From the NCBI RefSeq assembly GCF_002278135.3, contig NZ_CP029425.2, forward strand, positions 496,001 through 560,000: 64,000 nt of DNA, read 5' to 3'. The notes beneath the pieces were generated by a model. The model saw only the letters and a program-made list of their open reading frames with translations, was not told the DNA's origin and made no database searches. The stretch comes from Bradyrhizobium ottawaense. Lineage in GTDB: Bacteria > Pseudomonadota > Alphaproteobacteria > Rhizobiales > Xanthobacteraceae. Both the position numbers and the translations under genes were made by a program. Of the stretch, positions 36,331 to 43,924 are shown one piece after another (within the stretch, counting starts at the first letter, position 1; each line of letters opens with the position of its first letter).

Positions 36331-37200
36331 TCAGGCCGCGCGCGTTGCCGCGACTGAACCCTCGTCCTTGACGGGATTACTGAGGATGCCGATGCCGGAG
36401 ATCTCGATCTCGACGACGTCACCGCCCTTCATCCACAGCGGCGGCGTGCGATAGGCGCCGACGCCGCCGGTCGTGCCTGTCACGATCACGTCGCCGGGCA
36501 CGAGCTCAGTGAAGGTCGAGCAATAGGCGATCAGGGCCGGCACGTCGAAGACGAGATCGGAGATCGGCGCCTTCTGCACCTCGACGCCGTTGAGCCGGGT
36601 GATCAGCGTCTGCGCGGTGACATCGGTCAGCTCGTCGGTCGTGACCATCCACGGCCCGAAGCCGCCGGTCCCGGCAAAATTCTTGCCCGGCGCGAATTGC
36701 GAGGTGTGGCGCTGCCAGTCGCGGATGCTGCCGTCATTGTAGCAGGCATAACCTGCGACATGGCTGAGCGCAGCTTCACGCGCGATGCGGCGGCCGGCCT
36801 TGCCGATGATGACGGCCATTTCGCCCTCATAGTCGAAACGCTCGGATTCCAGCGGCCGGATCATCGGCTGGCCGTGGCCGACCTGGCTGTTGGCGAAGCG
36901 GGTGAAGATCATCGGATGCGCCGGCGTCGGGTGGCCGCTCTCGGCGAGATGCGTGGCGTAGTTGACGCCGATGCAGAAGATCTTGTCGGGATCGGGGACC
37001 GTCGGCAGCAGCGCGACGTCCTGCAATGCGTAGTCGGGCTTCTCGGCGATGAGCTTCTTCAGCTCGTCGAGCGAGCCCTTTGCAAGCAGCGCCTTCAGCG
37101 TCGGATAGGCCTTCAGGCGCTTGCCGGCATCGATGACACCCTTGTCGGTGACGATGCCATAGCTCGCACTGCCGGCGATGGTGAAGCTTGCGACTTTCAT
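36331..37200 (-). CDS. Fumarylacetoacetate hydrolase (FAH) family hydrolase
   Basis: A 289-aa FAH-fold enzyme. Metal ligands appear in FDYEGEMAVIIGKAG (Glu, Glu) and YNDGSIRDWQ (Asp), with the oxyanion region KNFAGTGGFGPWMVTTDE and GDVIVTGTTGGVGA. The family cleaves C-C bonds of acylpyruvates, decarboxylates oxaloacetate-like acids, or hydrates 2-oxopent-4-enoates. It starts 3 bp after the CE4-like hydrolase stop, so it is part of the transporter operon. The substrate is not defined, but a ketoacid intermediate is expected. Confidence 0.88.
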   Translation of the reverse strand: MKVASFTIAGSASYGIVTDKGVIDAGKRLKAYPTLKALLAKGSLDELKKLIAEKPDYALQDVALLPTVPDPDKIFCIGVNYATHLAESGHPTPAHPMIFTRFANSQVGHGQPMIRPLESERFDYEGEMAVIIGKAGRRIAREAALSHVAGYACYNDGSIRDWQRHTSQFAPGKNFAGTGGFGPWMVTTDELTDVTAQTLITRLNGVEVQKAPISDLVFDVPALIAYCSTFTELVPGDVIVTGTTGGVGAYRTPPLWMKGGDVVEIEISGIGILSNPVKDEGSVAATRAA

Positions 37201-37203
37201 GGG

Positions 37204-37863
37204 TCAAACACTCTCTTCGATGGAGGAAACATAGTCGTTGATCGGAAGCGCGATCTCGCCGCCCCGGATCGGAACGCAGGCCGGCGGGAAGTCCTGGCGG
37301 AAGCGGGCGCCGGCCGCACCGGCGCGGTCGAGAAAGCGTTCCAGATGCGCCATCGCGCCGGTCGGAAGATCGTGCAGCACCATCAGTGTCCAGGGCTGCC
37401 GGCTGCATTGGTCGAGCGCGCGCTCGGTCCAGCCGTCGGGGTCGTCCCAGTCGCGCGGAATCGAATTCCAGAGCACGCAGCTGTGCTTTTTGCGTGTGAG
37501 ATAGTCGACCACGGACGGCTTGAGCAGCCGCTTGTCGAGATTGCCGCCGCCACCGAACGGCCGGAACCAGCGCTGCGGATGGGCGAGATCGCCAATCGCG
37601 TCCTGCGTGCGGCCGATCTCGTTCTCCGCGGTGTCGCGCCCGGATTGCTCGCCAAGCGGGATGCTGTGCGTGAAGGTGTGGTTGCCGATCCAGTGCCCCT
37701 CGCGGTGCGCGCGCTCCGCAAGGCCGCGCCGCTCGGGGTTGGCGAGCTTCTCGCCGATGACGAAGAAGGTGGTCTTGATCCCGCGCGTCCCGAGAATGTC
37801 GAGCACGCGCGGCGTCACCTCGGGATCGGGGCCGTTGTCGAATGTCAGGGTCAGATCGTACAC
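37204..37863 (-). CDS. Polysaccharide deacetylase (CE4/NodB)-fold hydrolase, variant active site
   Basis: A 219-aa NodB-homology protein, no signal peptide, so cytoplasmic. Motif 1 is TFDNGPDP (Asp9-Asn10) rather than the usual TFDDGP; motif 2, NHTFTHS, has both metal His (62 and 66). Other elements: KTTFFVIGEKLANP, WFRPFGGGGN and LMVLHDLPTGAM. Cytoplasmic CE4 proteins often hydrolyse non-sugar amides, as PuuE-type allantoinase does. Co-transcription with an uptake system, a FAH and a MetE-core enzyme suggests a catabolic amidohydrolase rather than cell-wall deacetylase. The Asn in place of the metal-binding Asp is a notable change. Confidence 0.82.
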   Translation of the reverse strand: MYDLTLTFDNGPDPEVTPRVLDILGTRGIKTTFFVIGEKLANPERRGLAERAHREGHWIGNHTFTHSIPLGEQSGRDTAENEIGRTQDAIGDLAHPQRWFRPFGGGGNLDKRLLKPSVVDYLTRKKHSCVLWNSIPRDWDDPDGWTERALDQCSRQPWTLMVLHDLPTGAMAHLERFLDRAGAAGARFRQDFPPACVPIRGGEIALPINDYVSSIEESV

Positions 37864-37872
37864 GCAGCTACC

Positions 37873-38694
37873 TCAGGTCGCCGGCTGCATCGCGCCTGTC
37901 GCGATGTCGTCGTTGGCCTGGCCGGCGCGGGTGCCGGTCTGCCAGATCGCCGCCTTGCGCTCGATCCACCGGATTACGGCGTTGAAGCCGATCGCGAGGA
38001 ACAGCACCAGCAGCACGCCCGCGAACACGTGCGGGCTGTCGAGGATGGTGCGGTAGCGCGAGATCAAATAGCCGATGCCGGCCGAGGAGATCAGCATCTC
38101 CGAGACGACGACGCCGACGATCACCAGCGCGCCGCCGACACGAAGGCCGGACAGGACGGTCGGGATCGCCGCGGGGATGATGACGCGGACCAGCCGCTGG
38201 CTCAGCGTCGCGCCCATGCTGCGGGCCGCGAGCAGGAGCTGCGGATCGATGGTCTGGATGCCGGCAGCGGTCGCGAGCATCGTCGGCAGAAAGCCGTAGA
38301 TCGAGGCGAACGCGATCTTGGATTCCGAGCCGATGCCGAGCCACACGGTGAAAACGGGATAGAGGATCACCAGCGGCACCGCGTAGAGGCTCGACACCAT
38401 CGGCATGATCAACACGCGCGGGCGCGGCAGGCTGCCGACGACGGCGCCGAGCAGGATGCCGCCGCCGCAGGCGAACGCCATGGAGACCACGACCTCGTAG
38501 AGCGTGACTGCCAGCGCATGACCATATTCGCCGGCGTCGGTCCATCCGGCCATCAAGGTGGACGATAGCGAGGGCAGGAACAGCTCGGCAATGAGCCCGG
38601 TGCGCGGCAGCAGCTCCCACAAGGCGATCAGGCCGATCACGATCAGATATCGCAACGTCCTCGCGCTTATTCTGGCACTGATCCTGGCGCTCAT
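37873..38694 (-). CDS. Second ABC permease of the locus 2 transporter, SsuC-like
   Basis: A 273-aa membrane subunit starting MSARISARISARTLRYLIV. Six hydrophobic stretches (e.g. LIVIGLIALWELLPRTG, MAFACGGGILLGAVVG) and the permease-loop motif AARSMGATLSQRLVRVIIPA are visible. The start is 8 bp after the ATPase stop, favouring the ATG at 38694 over a longer frame from 38757 that overlaps the ATPase. With another permease at 39487-40242 it likely makes a heterodimeric channel, whereas most NitT/TauT transporters use a homodimer. Confidence 0.88.
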   Translation of the reverse strand: MSARISARISARTLRYLIVIGLIALWELLPRTGLIAELFLPSLSSTLMAGWTDAGEYGHALAVTLYEVVVSMAFACGGGILLGAVVGSLPRPRVLIMPMVSSLYAVPLVILYPVFTVWLGIGSESKIAFASIYGFLPTMLATAAGIQTIDPQLLLAARSMGATLSQRLVRVIIPAAIPTVLSGLRVGGALVIVGVVVSEMLISSAGIGYLISRYRTILDSPHVFAGVLLVLFLAIGFNAVIRWIERKAAIWQTGTRAGQANDDIATGAMQPAT

Positions 38695-38701
38695 CGTCGC
38701 C

Positions 38702-39508
38702 TCACGCCGATTTGCGGATATGCCGCCAGATGCGGTCGCGCAGGCTCCCGAACGCATCGCCGCTCAGCATCTCGTAGGTGCGAGGCCGCGGCAGCTGGAC
38801 CTGAAGATGGTCGACGATGCGGCCGGGCCGCGCCGACATCACGATCACCTCATCGGCGAGATAGACGGCTTCGGTGAGGCTGTGGGTGACGAAGACGACC
38901 GTCTTGCCGGTCGCCGCCCAGATGCGCAGCAGCTCGTCGCCCATGGTCATGCGCGTCTGCTCGTCGAGCGCTGCGAACGGCTCGTCCATCAGCAGCACGG
39001 GCGGATCCTGCACCAGCCCGCGCGCGATCGAGACGCGCTGCTTCATGCCGCCCGAGAGCTCGTGCGGATGGCGCCTGCCGAAACCTTCGAGCCCGACCAG
39101 CTTGAGCGCATCCTGCGCCTTGGCGCGGCGCTCGGCCTTGGGCACGCCGCGCAGCGCCAGCGGAAACTCGACATTGTCCTCGGCCGTCAGCCAGGGAAAC
39201 AGGCTCGCTTCCTGGAACACCACGCCGACCCTGTCGGGGTCGGGCTGCAGGATCGGCGCGCCGCTGATGGTGATCGCGCCCGCGGTCTGCTGGCGCAGGC
39301 CCGCCATCATCATCAGGAGGGTGGACTTGCCGCAGCCACTGGGTCCGACCAGCACCACGAAGCGGCCGGGCTTGACCTCGAGGGAGACGTCCTCCAGCGC
39401 GACGACGTCCTGCGACCGGGTCTTGAACACCTGGCCGACATTCTTCACCTCGATCGCGCCGGCGCGCGGGGCGGGCTTCAATTGGGTCACGTTCGCCAAT
39501 GGCTGCAT
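38702..39508 (-). CDS. ABC transporter ATP-binding protein, SsuB/TauB-like (locus 2)
   Basis: A 268-aa ATPase subunit with Walker A (LVGPSGCGKSTLLMMM), Q-loop (VVFQEASLFPWLTAEDN), signature (LSGGMKQRVSIARGL), Walker B (PVLLMDEPFAALDEQ) and H-loop (VFVTHSLTEAVYL). The start is the ATG at 39508, preceded by GGTGGA; it overlaps the end of the upstream permease gene by 22 bp. A much longer open frame through that permease gene is an artefact. Confidence 0.93.
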   Translation of the reverse strand: MQPLANVTQLKPAPRAGAIEVKNVGQVFKTRSQDVVALEDVSLEVKPGRFVVLVGPSGCGKSTLLMMMAGLRQQTAGAITISGAPILQPDPDRVGVVFQEASLFPWLTAEDNVEFPLALRGVPKAERRAKAQDALKLVGLEGFGRRHPHELSGGMKQRVSIARGLVQDPPVLLMDEPFAALDEQTRMTMGDELLRIWAATGKTVVFVTHSLTEAVYLADEVIVMSARPGRIVDHLQVQLPRPRTYEMLSGDAFGSLRDRIWRHIRKSA

Positions 39509-40242
39509 CGCGTTTCCACCCATCTGACAAGTTCGTTGAAGGTCATGGCGATCGCGGCGACCATCACGACGCCGGCGAGGAGCTGCTTCATCTGGAAATT
39601 CTCGCCCCAGGTCGCGATCTGGTGGCCGATGCCGTCGCGCGAGGCGTACATCTCGGCGAGGATGACGCCGGTGAGGTTGAAGATCATGGAGATCCGCAAG
39701 GCCTCCAGCAGCACCGGCAGCATGCTCGGCAGATAGACCCGGAACGCGGTCTGCATCCGCGTGGCGCCATAGGAGCGTGCCACCGTCAGATGCTCGACCT
39801 TGACCGACTCCACCGCGGTGGTGGTCGACATGATCACGATGAAGATCGTGGAGAAGAAGCCGAAGCCGACCTTCTGGGCAAAGCCGACGCCGAACACCAG
39901 GATGAACATCGGCAGGAAGATCGACTTCGGGATGCTGAAGGCGAAGAACAGCAGCGGCTTGGCGACATCGGCGAAGTAGCGGTTCTCCGCGACCAGGAAG
40001 CCGATCAGCGCGCCGAACGGCACGGCCAGCGCGAACGCCGTCAGCACCTCGGTCGCGGTGACCATCAAATCCTTCTGCACCGCGGCGCGCTGCAGCAGTT
40101 CGCCGAGCGTCACGAATGTGTCGGAGGCCGACGGCAGCAGCCGCGGATTGACGATGCCGGTGCGCGACAGCATTTCCCACAGCGCCAGGACCGCGACGAT
40201 GATCGCGATCCGCGCGAGGTTGATGGCGAGCGTGCCCTGCAT
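39487..40242 (-). CDS. First ABC permease of the locus 2 transporter, SsuC-like
   Basis: A 251-aa permease. It starts MQGTLAINLARIAIIVAVLA at 40242, only 2 bp after the binding-protein stop; a longer frame to 41100 just runs through that gene antisense to nothing and is rejected. Motifs: LFFAFSIPKSIFLPMFILVF, ARSYGATRMQTAFRVYLPSM and AEMYASRDGIGHQIATWGENF. It differs clearly from the other permease in the operon, which supports a two-permease transporter. Confidence 0.9.
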   Translation of the reverse strand: MQGTLAINLARIAIIVAVLALWEMLSRTGIVNPRLLPSASDTFVTLGELLQRAAVQKDLMVTATEVLTAFALAVPFGALIGFLVAENRYFADVAKPLLFFAFSIPKSIFLPMFILVFGVGFAQKVGFGFFSTIFIVIMSTTTAVESVKVEHLTVARSYGATRMQTAFRVYLPSMLPVLLEALRISMIFNLTGVILAEMYASRDGIGHQIATWGENFQMKQLLAGVVMVAAIAMTFNELVRWVETRCSHWRT

Positions 40243-40244
40243 CG

Positions 40245-41210
40245 TTACGGCTTGGTCGGGACGGGCTTGAACTTGGTCGAGATCACGTCCTCGGCGGGCA
40301 CGATGTCCTTGAGCCCGCCGAGCTTGGCGAGATCGAGCGACAGCTGCACGGCGGCGCTGACGTTGGCCGCGCCCATGTCGCCGCTGGTCTCCAGCTTCAT
40401 GATGGTGTTGTCGTATTCGAGGCCGGCGATCTCCGGCGGCATTTCGTAGAGCTCGGCGATCAGCTTGACGGTGACGTCGCGATTGGCCCGCATGAATGCG
40501 ACCGCGCCGTAGAGGGCGTTCACCGCCTTCTGCACCATCTGGGGTTTTGCATCGGCAAACTTGTCGAGCACGATCCAGCCCGCGGTGAGGTTCGGCGGCA
40601 CAGCGGTCGAATAGTCGAGAATGGTCTTGGCTTCGCCGGATTTCGAGATCTGGAAGCTCAGCGGCGAATAGACCACGGCGGCCTCGACATTGCCGGCGAG
40701 CAGGTTCGGCACCAGGCCGCCACCGCCGACGGGCACGCGCGTGAAGTCGATCTTCTTGTCCTGAATGGTCCACAGCGCGAGCAGGTCCGAGCCCGAGCCG
40801 GCCGCGGTGATCGCCACCTTCTTGCCGTTGAGGTCCTTGACGTCGAGCGTGGATTTGGTCGGCACCATCAGCTGCCAGCCGAAATTGCCCATCGCGGCGT
40901 TGGCGACGATGCGCGACATCACGCCCTTCTTGCGCCCGGCGGAGACCAGCGACGGCGGATCGAGGATGATGTCGGCCGCGCCTGCGGCCATGCCCTCGAA
41001 GGTCTCGGCACCGCTGCGGTAGATGGTCAGCTCGGCCTGGATGCCTTCCTTCTCGAACAGCTTTTGCCGCACCGCCGTCTCGGCGATCGTCGTCGGCCAA
41101 TATGTCTTGGTGGGCAGGCCGACGCGGATGGTGTCGGCGGCGCTCGCGGGGCCGGCCAGGATGGCGGCGGCAACGAGCGATAGGAGCGCATGACGGCGAT
41201 TGATCTTCAT
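40245..41210 (-). CDS. ABC transporter substrate-binding protein, NitT/TauT type (locus 2)
   Basis: A 321-aa periplasmic binding protein with signal peptide ALLSLVAAAILAGPASAAD. Binding-fold landmarks include VGLPTKTYWPTTIAETAVRQ, YRSGAETFEGMAAGAADIIL, KVAITAAGSGSDLLALW and GWIVLDKFADAKPQMVQKAV. Relatives bind sulfonates, pyrimidine precursors, aromatic acids or similar anions. It is second in the operon after the GntR regulator (54 bp) and first of the transport genes. It shares only the general fold with the 3575-4594 binding protein, so the two loci probably import different compounds. Confidence 0.9.
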   Translation of the reverse strand: MKINRRHALLSLVAAAILAGPASAADTIRVGLPTKTYWPTTIAETAVRQKLFEKEGIQAELTIYRSGAETFEGMAAGAADIILDPPSLVSAGRKKGVMSRIVANAAMGNFGWQLMVPTKSTLDVKDLNGKKVAITAAGSGSDLLALWTIQDKKIDFTRVPVGGGGLVPNLLAGNVEAAVVYSPLSFQISKSGEAKTILDYSTAVPPNLTAGWIVLDKFADAKPQMVQKAVNALYGAVAFMRANRDVTVKLIAELYEMPPEIAGLEYDNTIMKLETSGDMGAANVSAAVQLSLDLAKLGGLKDIVPAEDVISTKFKPVPTKP

Positions 41211-41263
41211 TGTTTCCTCCCGGTCTGTCTTTTCTTGTTTGTGTGCCGGATTCGTCCGGATCG

Positions 41264-42016
41264 TCAGGTCGTGCGGCTCACCTCCGCAATGCGCGAGGCG
41301 GCGAGCTCGACGAATTCCCTGGTGATACCGAAATGCTTCGACAGAGCGCGAACCGCCGCATCGGCGTCGCGCTTCATCACGGCCGCGACGATCGCCTCGT
41401 GCTCAGCCTCGACGTCGCGCGGCTTGACGCCGGGCTCGCGACGGATCGACAGACGCCGATATCGCTCGCTTTGCTCGTGCAACACGTCGCGGAAGCCGAG
41501 CAGCCATGGCGAGCCGCAGGCGTTGACCAGCGCACGGTGGAAAATGCGGTGACGGATCACCCATTCCTCGTAATGCACGGTGGGATCATCGGGGTAGTGA
41601 TAGGGGACGGCTTTCAGGGCCGACCAGGTCGACTTCACCGATTCGAGCCAGGCATCGTCGCCCCGCTCGATCGAGCGTCGCAGCGCGAGCCCCTCGATGT
41701 CGATCCGGGTCTGCGTCACGTCGGCAAGATCGGCGAGCGACACCGGGCTGACGCGGAAGCCGCGCTGGTCCGCGGCCTGCACCAGGCCGTCGGCGACAAG
41801 GCGCGACAGTGCCTCGCGGACGGCGGCAAGGCTCACCGAAAACTGCTTGGCGAGGCCGGCGATGTGCAGCTTCTGGGCCGGCAGCAGCCGCGCCGCCAGG
41901 ATATCGGCGCGCAACCGCTCATGCAGCGCCGACGTCAGGCTGCGCGGACCATCCCCGGGGTTTCCGGACATATCGAACTGAAGCGGACCCATCGGGCGAT
42001 GATTGCAAGGCGGCAT
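41264..42016 (-). CDS. GntR-family transcriptional regulator, FCD subfamily (locus 2)
   Basis: A 250-aa regulator. The winged helix lies at ~25-90 (HERLRADILAARLLPAQKL, KQFSVSLAAVREALSRLVAD), the FCD domain at ~95-235 (YHYPDDPTVHYEEWVIRHRI, EAEHEAIVAAVMKRDADAAV), with acidic and His residues of the metal site. It is the promoter-proximal gene of an operon running to 35239. A 20-bp AT-rich palindromic block at 42031-42050 lies 15 bp upstream of its start, suggesting autoregulation. An alternative ATG at 41992 (MGPLQFDMSG) is possible. Confidence 0.88.
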   Translation of the reverse strand: MPPCNHRPMGPLQFDMSGNPGDGPRSLTSALHERLRADILAARLLPAQKLHIAGLAKQFSVSLAAVREALSRLVADGLVQAADQRGFRVSPVSLADLADVTQTRIDIEGLALRRSIERGDDAWLESVKSTWSALKAVPYHYPDDPTVHYEEWVIRHRIFHRALVNACGSPWLLGFRDVLHEQSERYRRLSIRREPGVKPRDVEAEHEAIVAAVMKRDADAAVRALSKHFGITREFVELAASRIAEVSRTT

Positions 42017-42030
42017 CCCGGGGTCAATAG

Positions 42031-42050
42031 AAAATCGAAAATCGATTTTT
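42031..42050. promoter_or_regulatory. Candidate operator for the locus 2 GntR regulator
   Basis: The perfect 12-bp palindrome AAAATCGATTTT (42038-42049) overlaps a direct repeat of AAAATCGA (42031). It is AT-rich against a GC-rich background and stands just upstream of the GntR gene. The role is inferred. Confidence 0.5.
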
Positions 42051-42137
42051 ATGGCAGGCGAGCTGGGGCTGGCGTTGGAAGCTCCGGAAGCTCCATCGGT
42101 GGGGCCTGTCCCGCCGACGCCGCCGACGCCGCTTCGA

Positions 42138-43004
42138 TCAGCCGCACGCCCAGTCGAATTTCATGTCCCTGAAGTCGAGCTGCGCGTTGCCGGTGCCGAA
42201 ATTGTAGCCGCCGAGATATTCCTCGAACTCGATATAGAACGGACTCATCTCCGGCACCGCCTGGCACGGCCGCATGGTGCCGCCGAGATGGTTGTGGGCG
42301 TGGTCCTTGGCCCAGTCGTGCAGGCGGTAATTCTCGGTGCTCGCGACGCCGCCGACAAAGTAGTAGTAGGGCTGATAGTCGCTCGGCGGGTTGCGCGGGA
42401 AGTGCGGGTCCTGCGGGGCCTTGCCGGCGTTGGGATCGGTCGCGCGCGGCATCAAGGCGATCGCGAGGTTCTCGGCCAGATCGGGGCGCGGAGGGCCGGC
42501 GAACATCTTCTGCGCAAAGGGCGGGGCCGTCTCAAAGAAGGCACTGGCGCCGCCGACATCGAGCCAGCGCGGCCGGTCGGCCGTCGCCAGCGCAAGCGGC
42601 GCCGGCGGTGTCGCGAACGGGCCTTCGTATTCGCTTCTGGTCAGCAACAGCGCGGCATATTCGTAGTCGAGGATGTCGGTCATGCGCGACAGGCGCGGAT
42701 GCGATGGCTGCGCCATCACGGCGTCGCGGATCTCGGGGACATCGGTCGCGCCGCCGTCAGTGTGATCAGCCGGAGTGGCGAAGAACGACACCGCGACGAT
42801 GTCCTCGCCATGCACGCGATAGTCTTCCGGCAGCAGCAGCGTGAAGCCGTGCATCAGCGGATAGCCCGTGACCGGATCGAGCGGCCATTGCTCGCTGCTG
42901 ATGCCCGGCGGCAGGCCATAGACCCAACCCTGGTCGCGCGCGCGATCGGCGGGACGGTCCAGCATCTGCAGATCATAAGCACGCGAAGGCAAGGCAAACG
43001 CCAC
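42138..43004 (-). CDS. Hypothetical 288-aa cytoplasmic protein
   Basis: I do not recognise a family. The protein starts MAFALPSRAYDLQMLDRPAD and has no signal peptide or membrane helix. Repeated short aromatic/proline segments (LPPGISSEQWPLDPVTGYPL, FHIL-free GFTLLLPEDYRV, YQPYYYFVGGVASTENYR) and an acidic C-terminal block (FYIEFEEYLGGYNFGTGN, then LDFRDMKFDWACG) suggest a compact beta-rich fold. The C-terminal WLG-type pattern loosely recalls DUF1963/YwqG proteins, but I cannot confirm it. It is separated from locus 2 by 120 bp containing a palindrome, so it is probably transcribed on its own. Codon use is normal. Confidence 0.7.
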   Translation of the reverse strand: MAFALPSRAYDLQMLDRPADRARDQGWVYGLPPGISSEQWPLDPVTGYPLMHGFTLLLPEDYRVHGEDIVAVSFFATPADHTDGGATDVPEIRDAVMAQPSHPRLSRMTDILDYEYAALLLTRSEYEGPFATPPAPLALATADRPRWLDVGGASAFFETAPPFAQKMFAGPPRPDLAENLAIALMPRATDPNAGKAPQDPHFPRNPPSDYQPYYYFVGGVASTENYRLHDWAKDHAHNHLGGTMRPCQAVPEMSPFYIEFEEYLGGYNFGTGNAQLDFRDMKFDWACG

Positions 43005-43202
43005 TGGTCGTCTCCATCGTTTCCTCGCCGTTGAGGCGAGAGTTGGTCGCAGGGAGGAGGGATGTGGTTCGGGGGATTCGTTCGCGGGGACACCCCAATA
43101 CGGTTGCGTAAGCCGCCGCCCAACCCTCCGATTGGGCTTCCGTCTACCCTAGCACCATCTGGGTCGCCTTCTCTTGCCAGTCTGACGGCCCGGTGAACGC
43201 CC

Positions 43203-43379
43203 TCATGAATCCGGATCGCGCTTCGTCAGCCGCTTCGCCTCGGCTGCGAGCTTTGCCAAATCCACCTCGGCTTCCTTTTCGGCCTGGCGCGAGCGCTCTC
43301 CTGCGCAAGCGTGGCCTGATTTCGAATAATCAAAATTTCTCTTTACCAGAAGCGCGACACGCCCTATGCTGCCTCCAAC
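43203..43379 (-). pseudogene. Possible coding remnant, coiled-coil tail
   Basis: The minus-strand frame reads FDYSKSGHACAGERSRQAEK then EAEVDLAKLAAEAKRLTKRD and ends with TGA at 43203. This heptad-like charged helix resembles genuine coding sequence, but the frame opens after a stop at 43380 and has no ATG, GTG or TTG. It is likely a degraded or truncated gene end; the call is tentative. Confidence 0.25.
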
Positions 43380-43924
43380 TCATCCCCCGGTAAGGGACGG
43401 ATCGCGATCGTCAGGGTTCGTGGGGTGAGGGGCGGTGGACGCGGGCGGCGTTGGTGCCAGATGCGGTCGCAGGGCGGGGTGTCCCCGTGAGCGATCAGCG
43501 GGCGCGTGTACGACGGGGCTGCTCGCGTACGGCAAAATCGTGTGGTCGTGACGCCCGAATATCCGGCGTCAAGTCTTGCAGCGGTGCGCTGGTCCGACCG
43601 GACCTGTGCATCCCATGAAAGCTGCAAGGCGACGGTGGCAAAGGGATCGACTCACCGGCGAGAGCGCGACATAAGCCGTTTCAACCACTGCGCAGGGAAG
43701 GCCGGGCATTCGGCCGCACCTGTTTCTCCCCTGTGAGCGACTATCACGCACTCACGCACAGGGGTCTTGCGGGTGCCAGCCGGTGCCCGGTCTTCCCTGC
43801 GCCCTTCCACTTCGAAGGGTGCCGAGACCAAGCAAAAACCCGGGCGCCATGTGCCGCGGGATCGCGAAATGCTGTTTGTAAGCGATAGCAGGCAATGCCT
43901 CACCATGCGAGGCGAGCGAGAGAG
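43380..43924. other. Gene-poor region with hairpin repeat
   Basis: This 545-bp stretch holds no supported gene: frames at 43506-43736 (+) and 43364-43627 (-) show non-protein-like composition and no ribosome sites. Its visible content is the long hairpin at 43692-43802 and flanking sequence that resembles an interspersed element of Bradyrhizobium genomes, as I recall such elements. Confidence 0.6.
43692..43802. repeat. Long inverted repeat, 18-bp arms around an 75-nt loop
   Basis: GCGCAGGGAAGGCCGGGC (43692-43709) pairs with GCCCGGTCTTCCCTGCGC (43785-43802), one mismatch (G-T wobble). The loop carries CCTGTGAGCG and a short CACGCACTC repeat. It could be a structured RNA, a terminator-like element or a mobile-repeat end. 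Confidence 0.7.

Noticed and set aside
38702..41100. Long in-frame extensions of the locus 2 ATPase and permease genes
   Set aside because: Extensions read neighbouring genes in the wrong frame; the internal ATGs at 39508 and 40242 have proper spacing and family starts.
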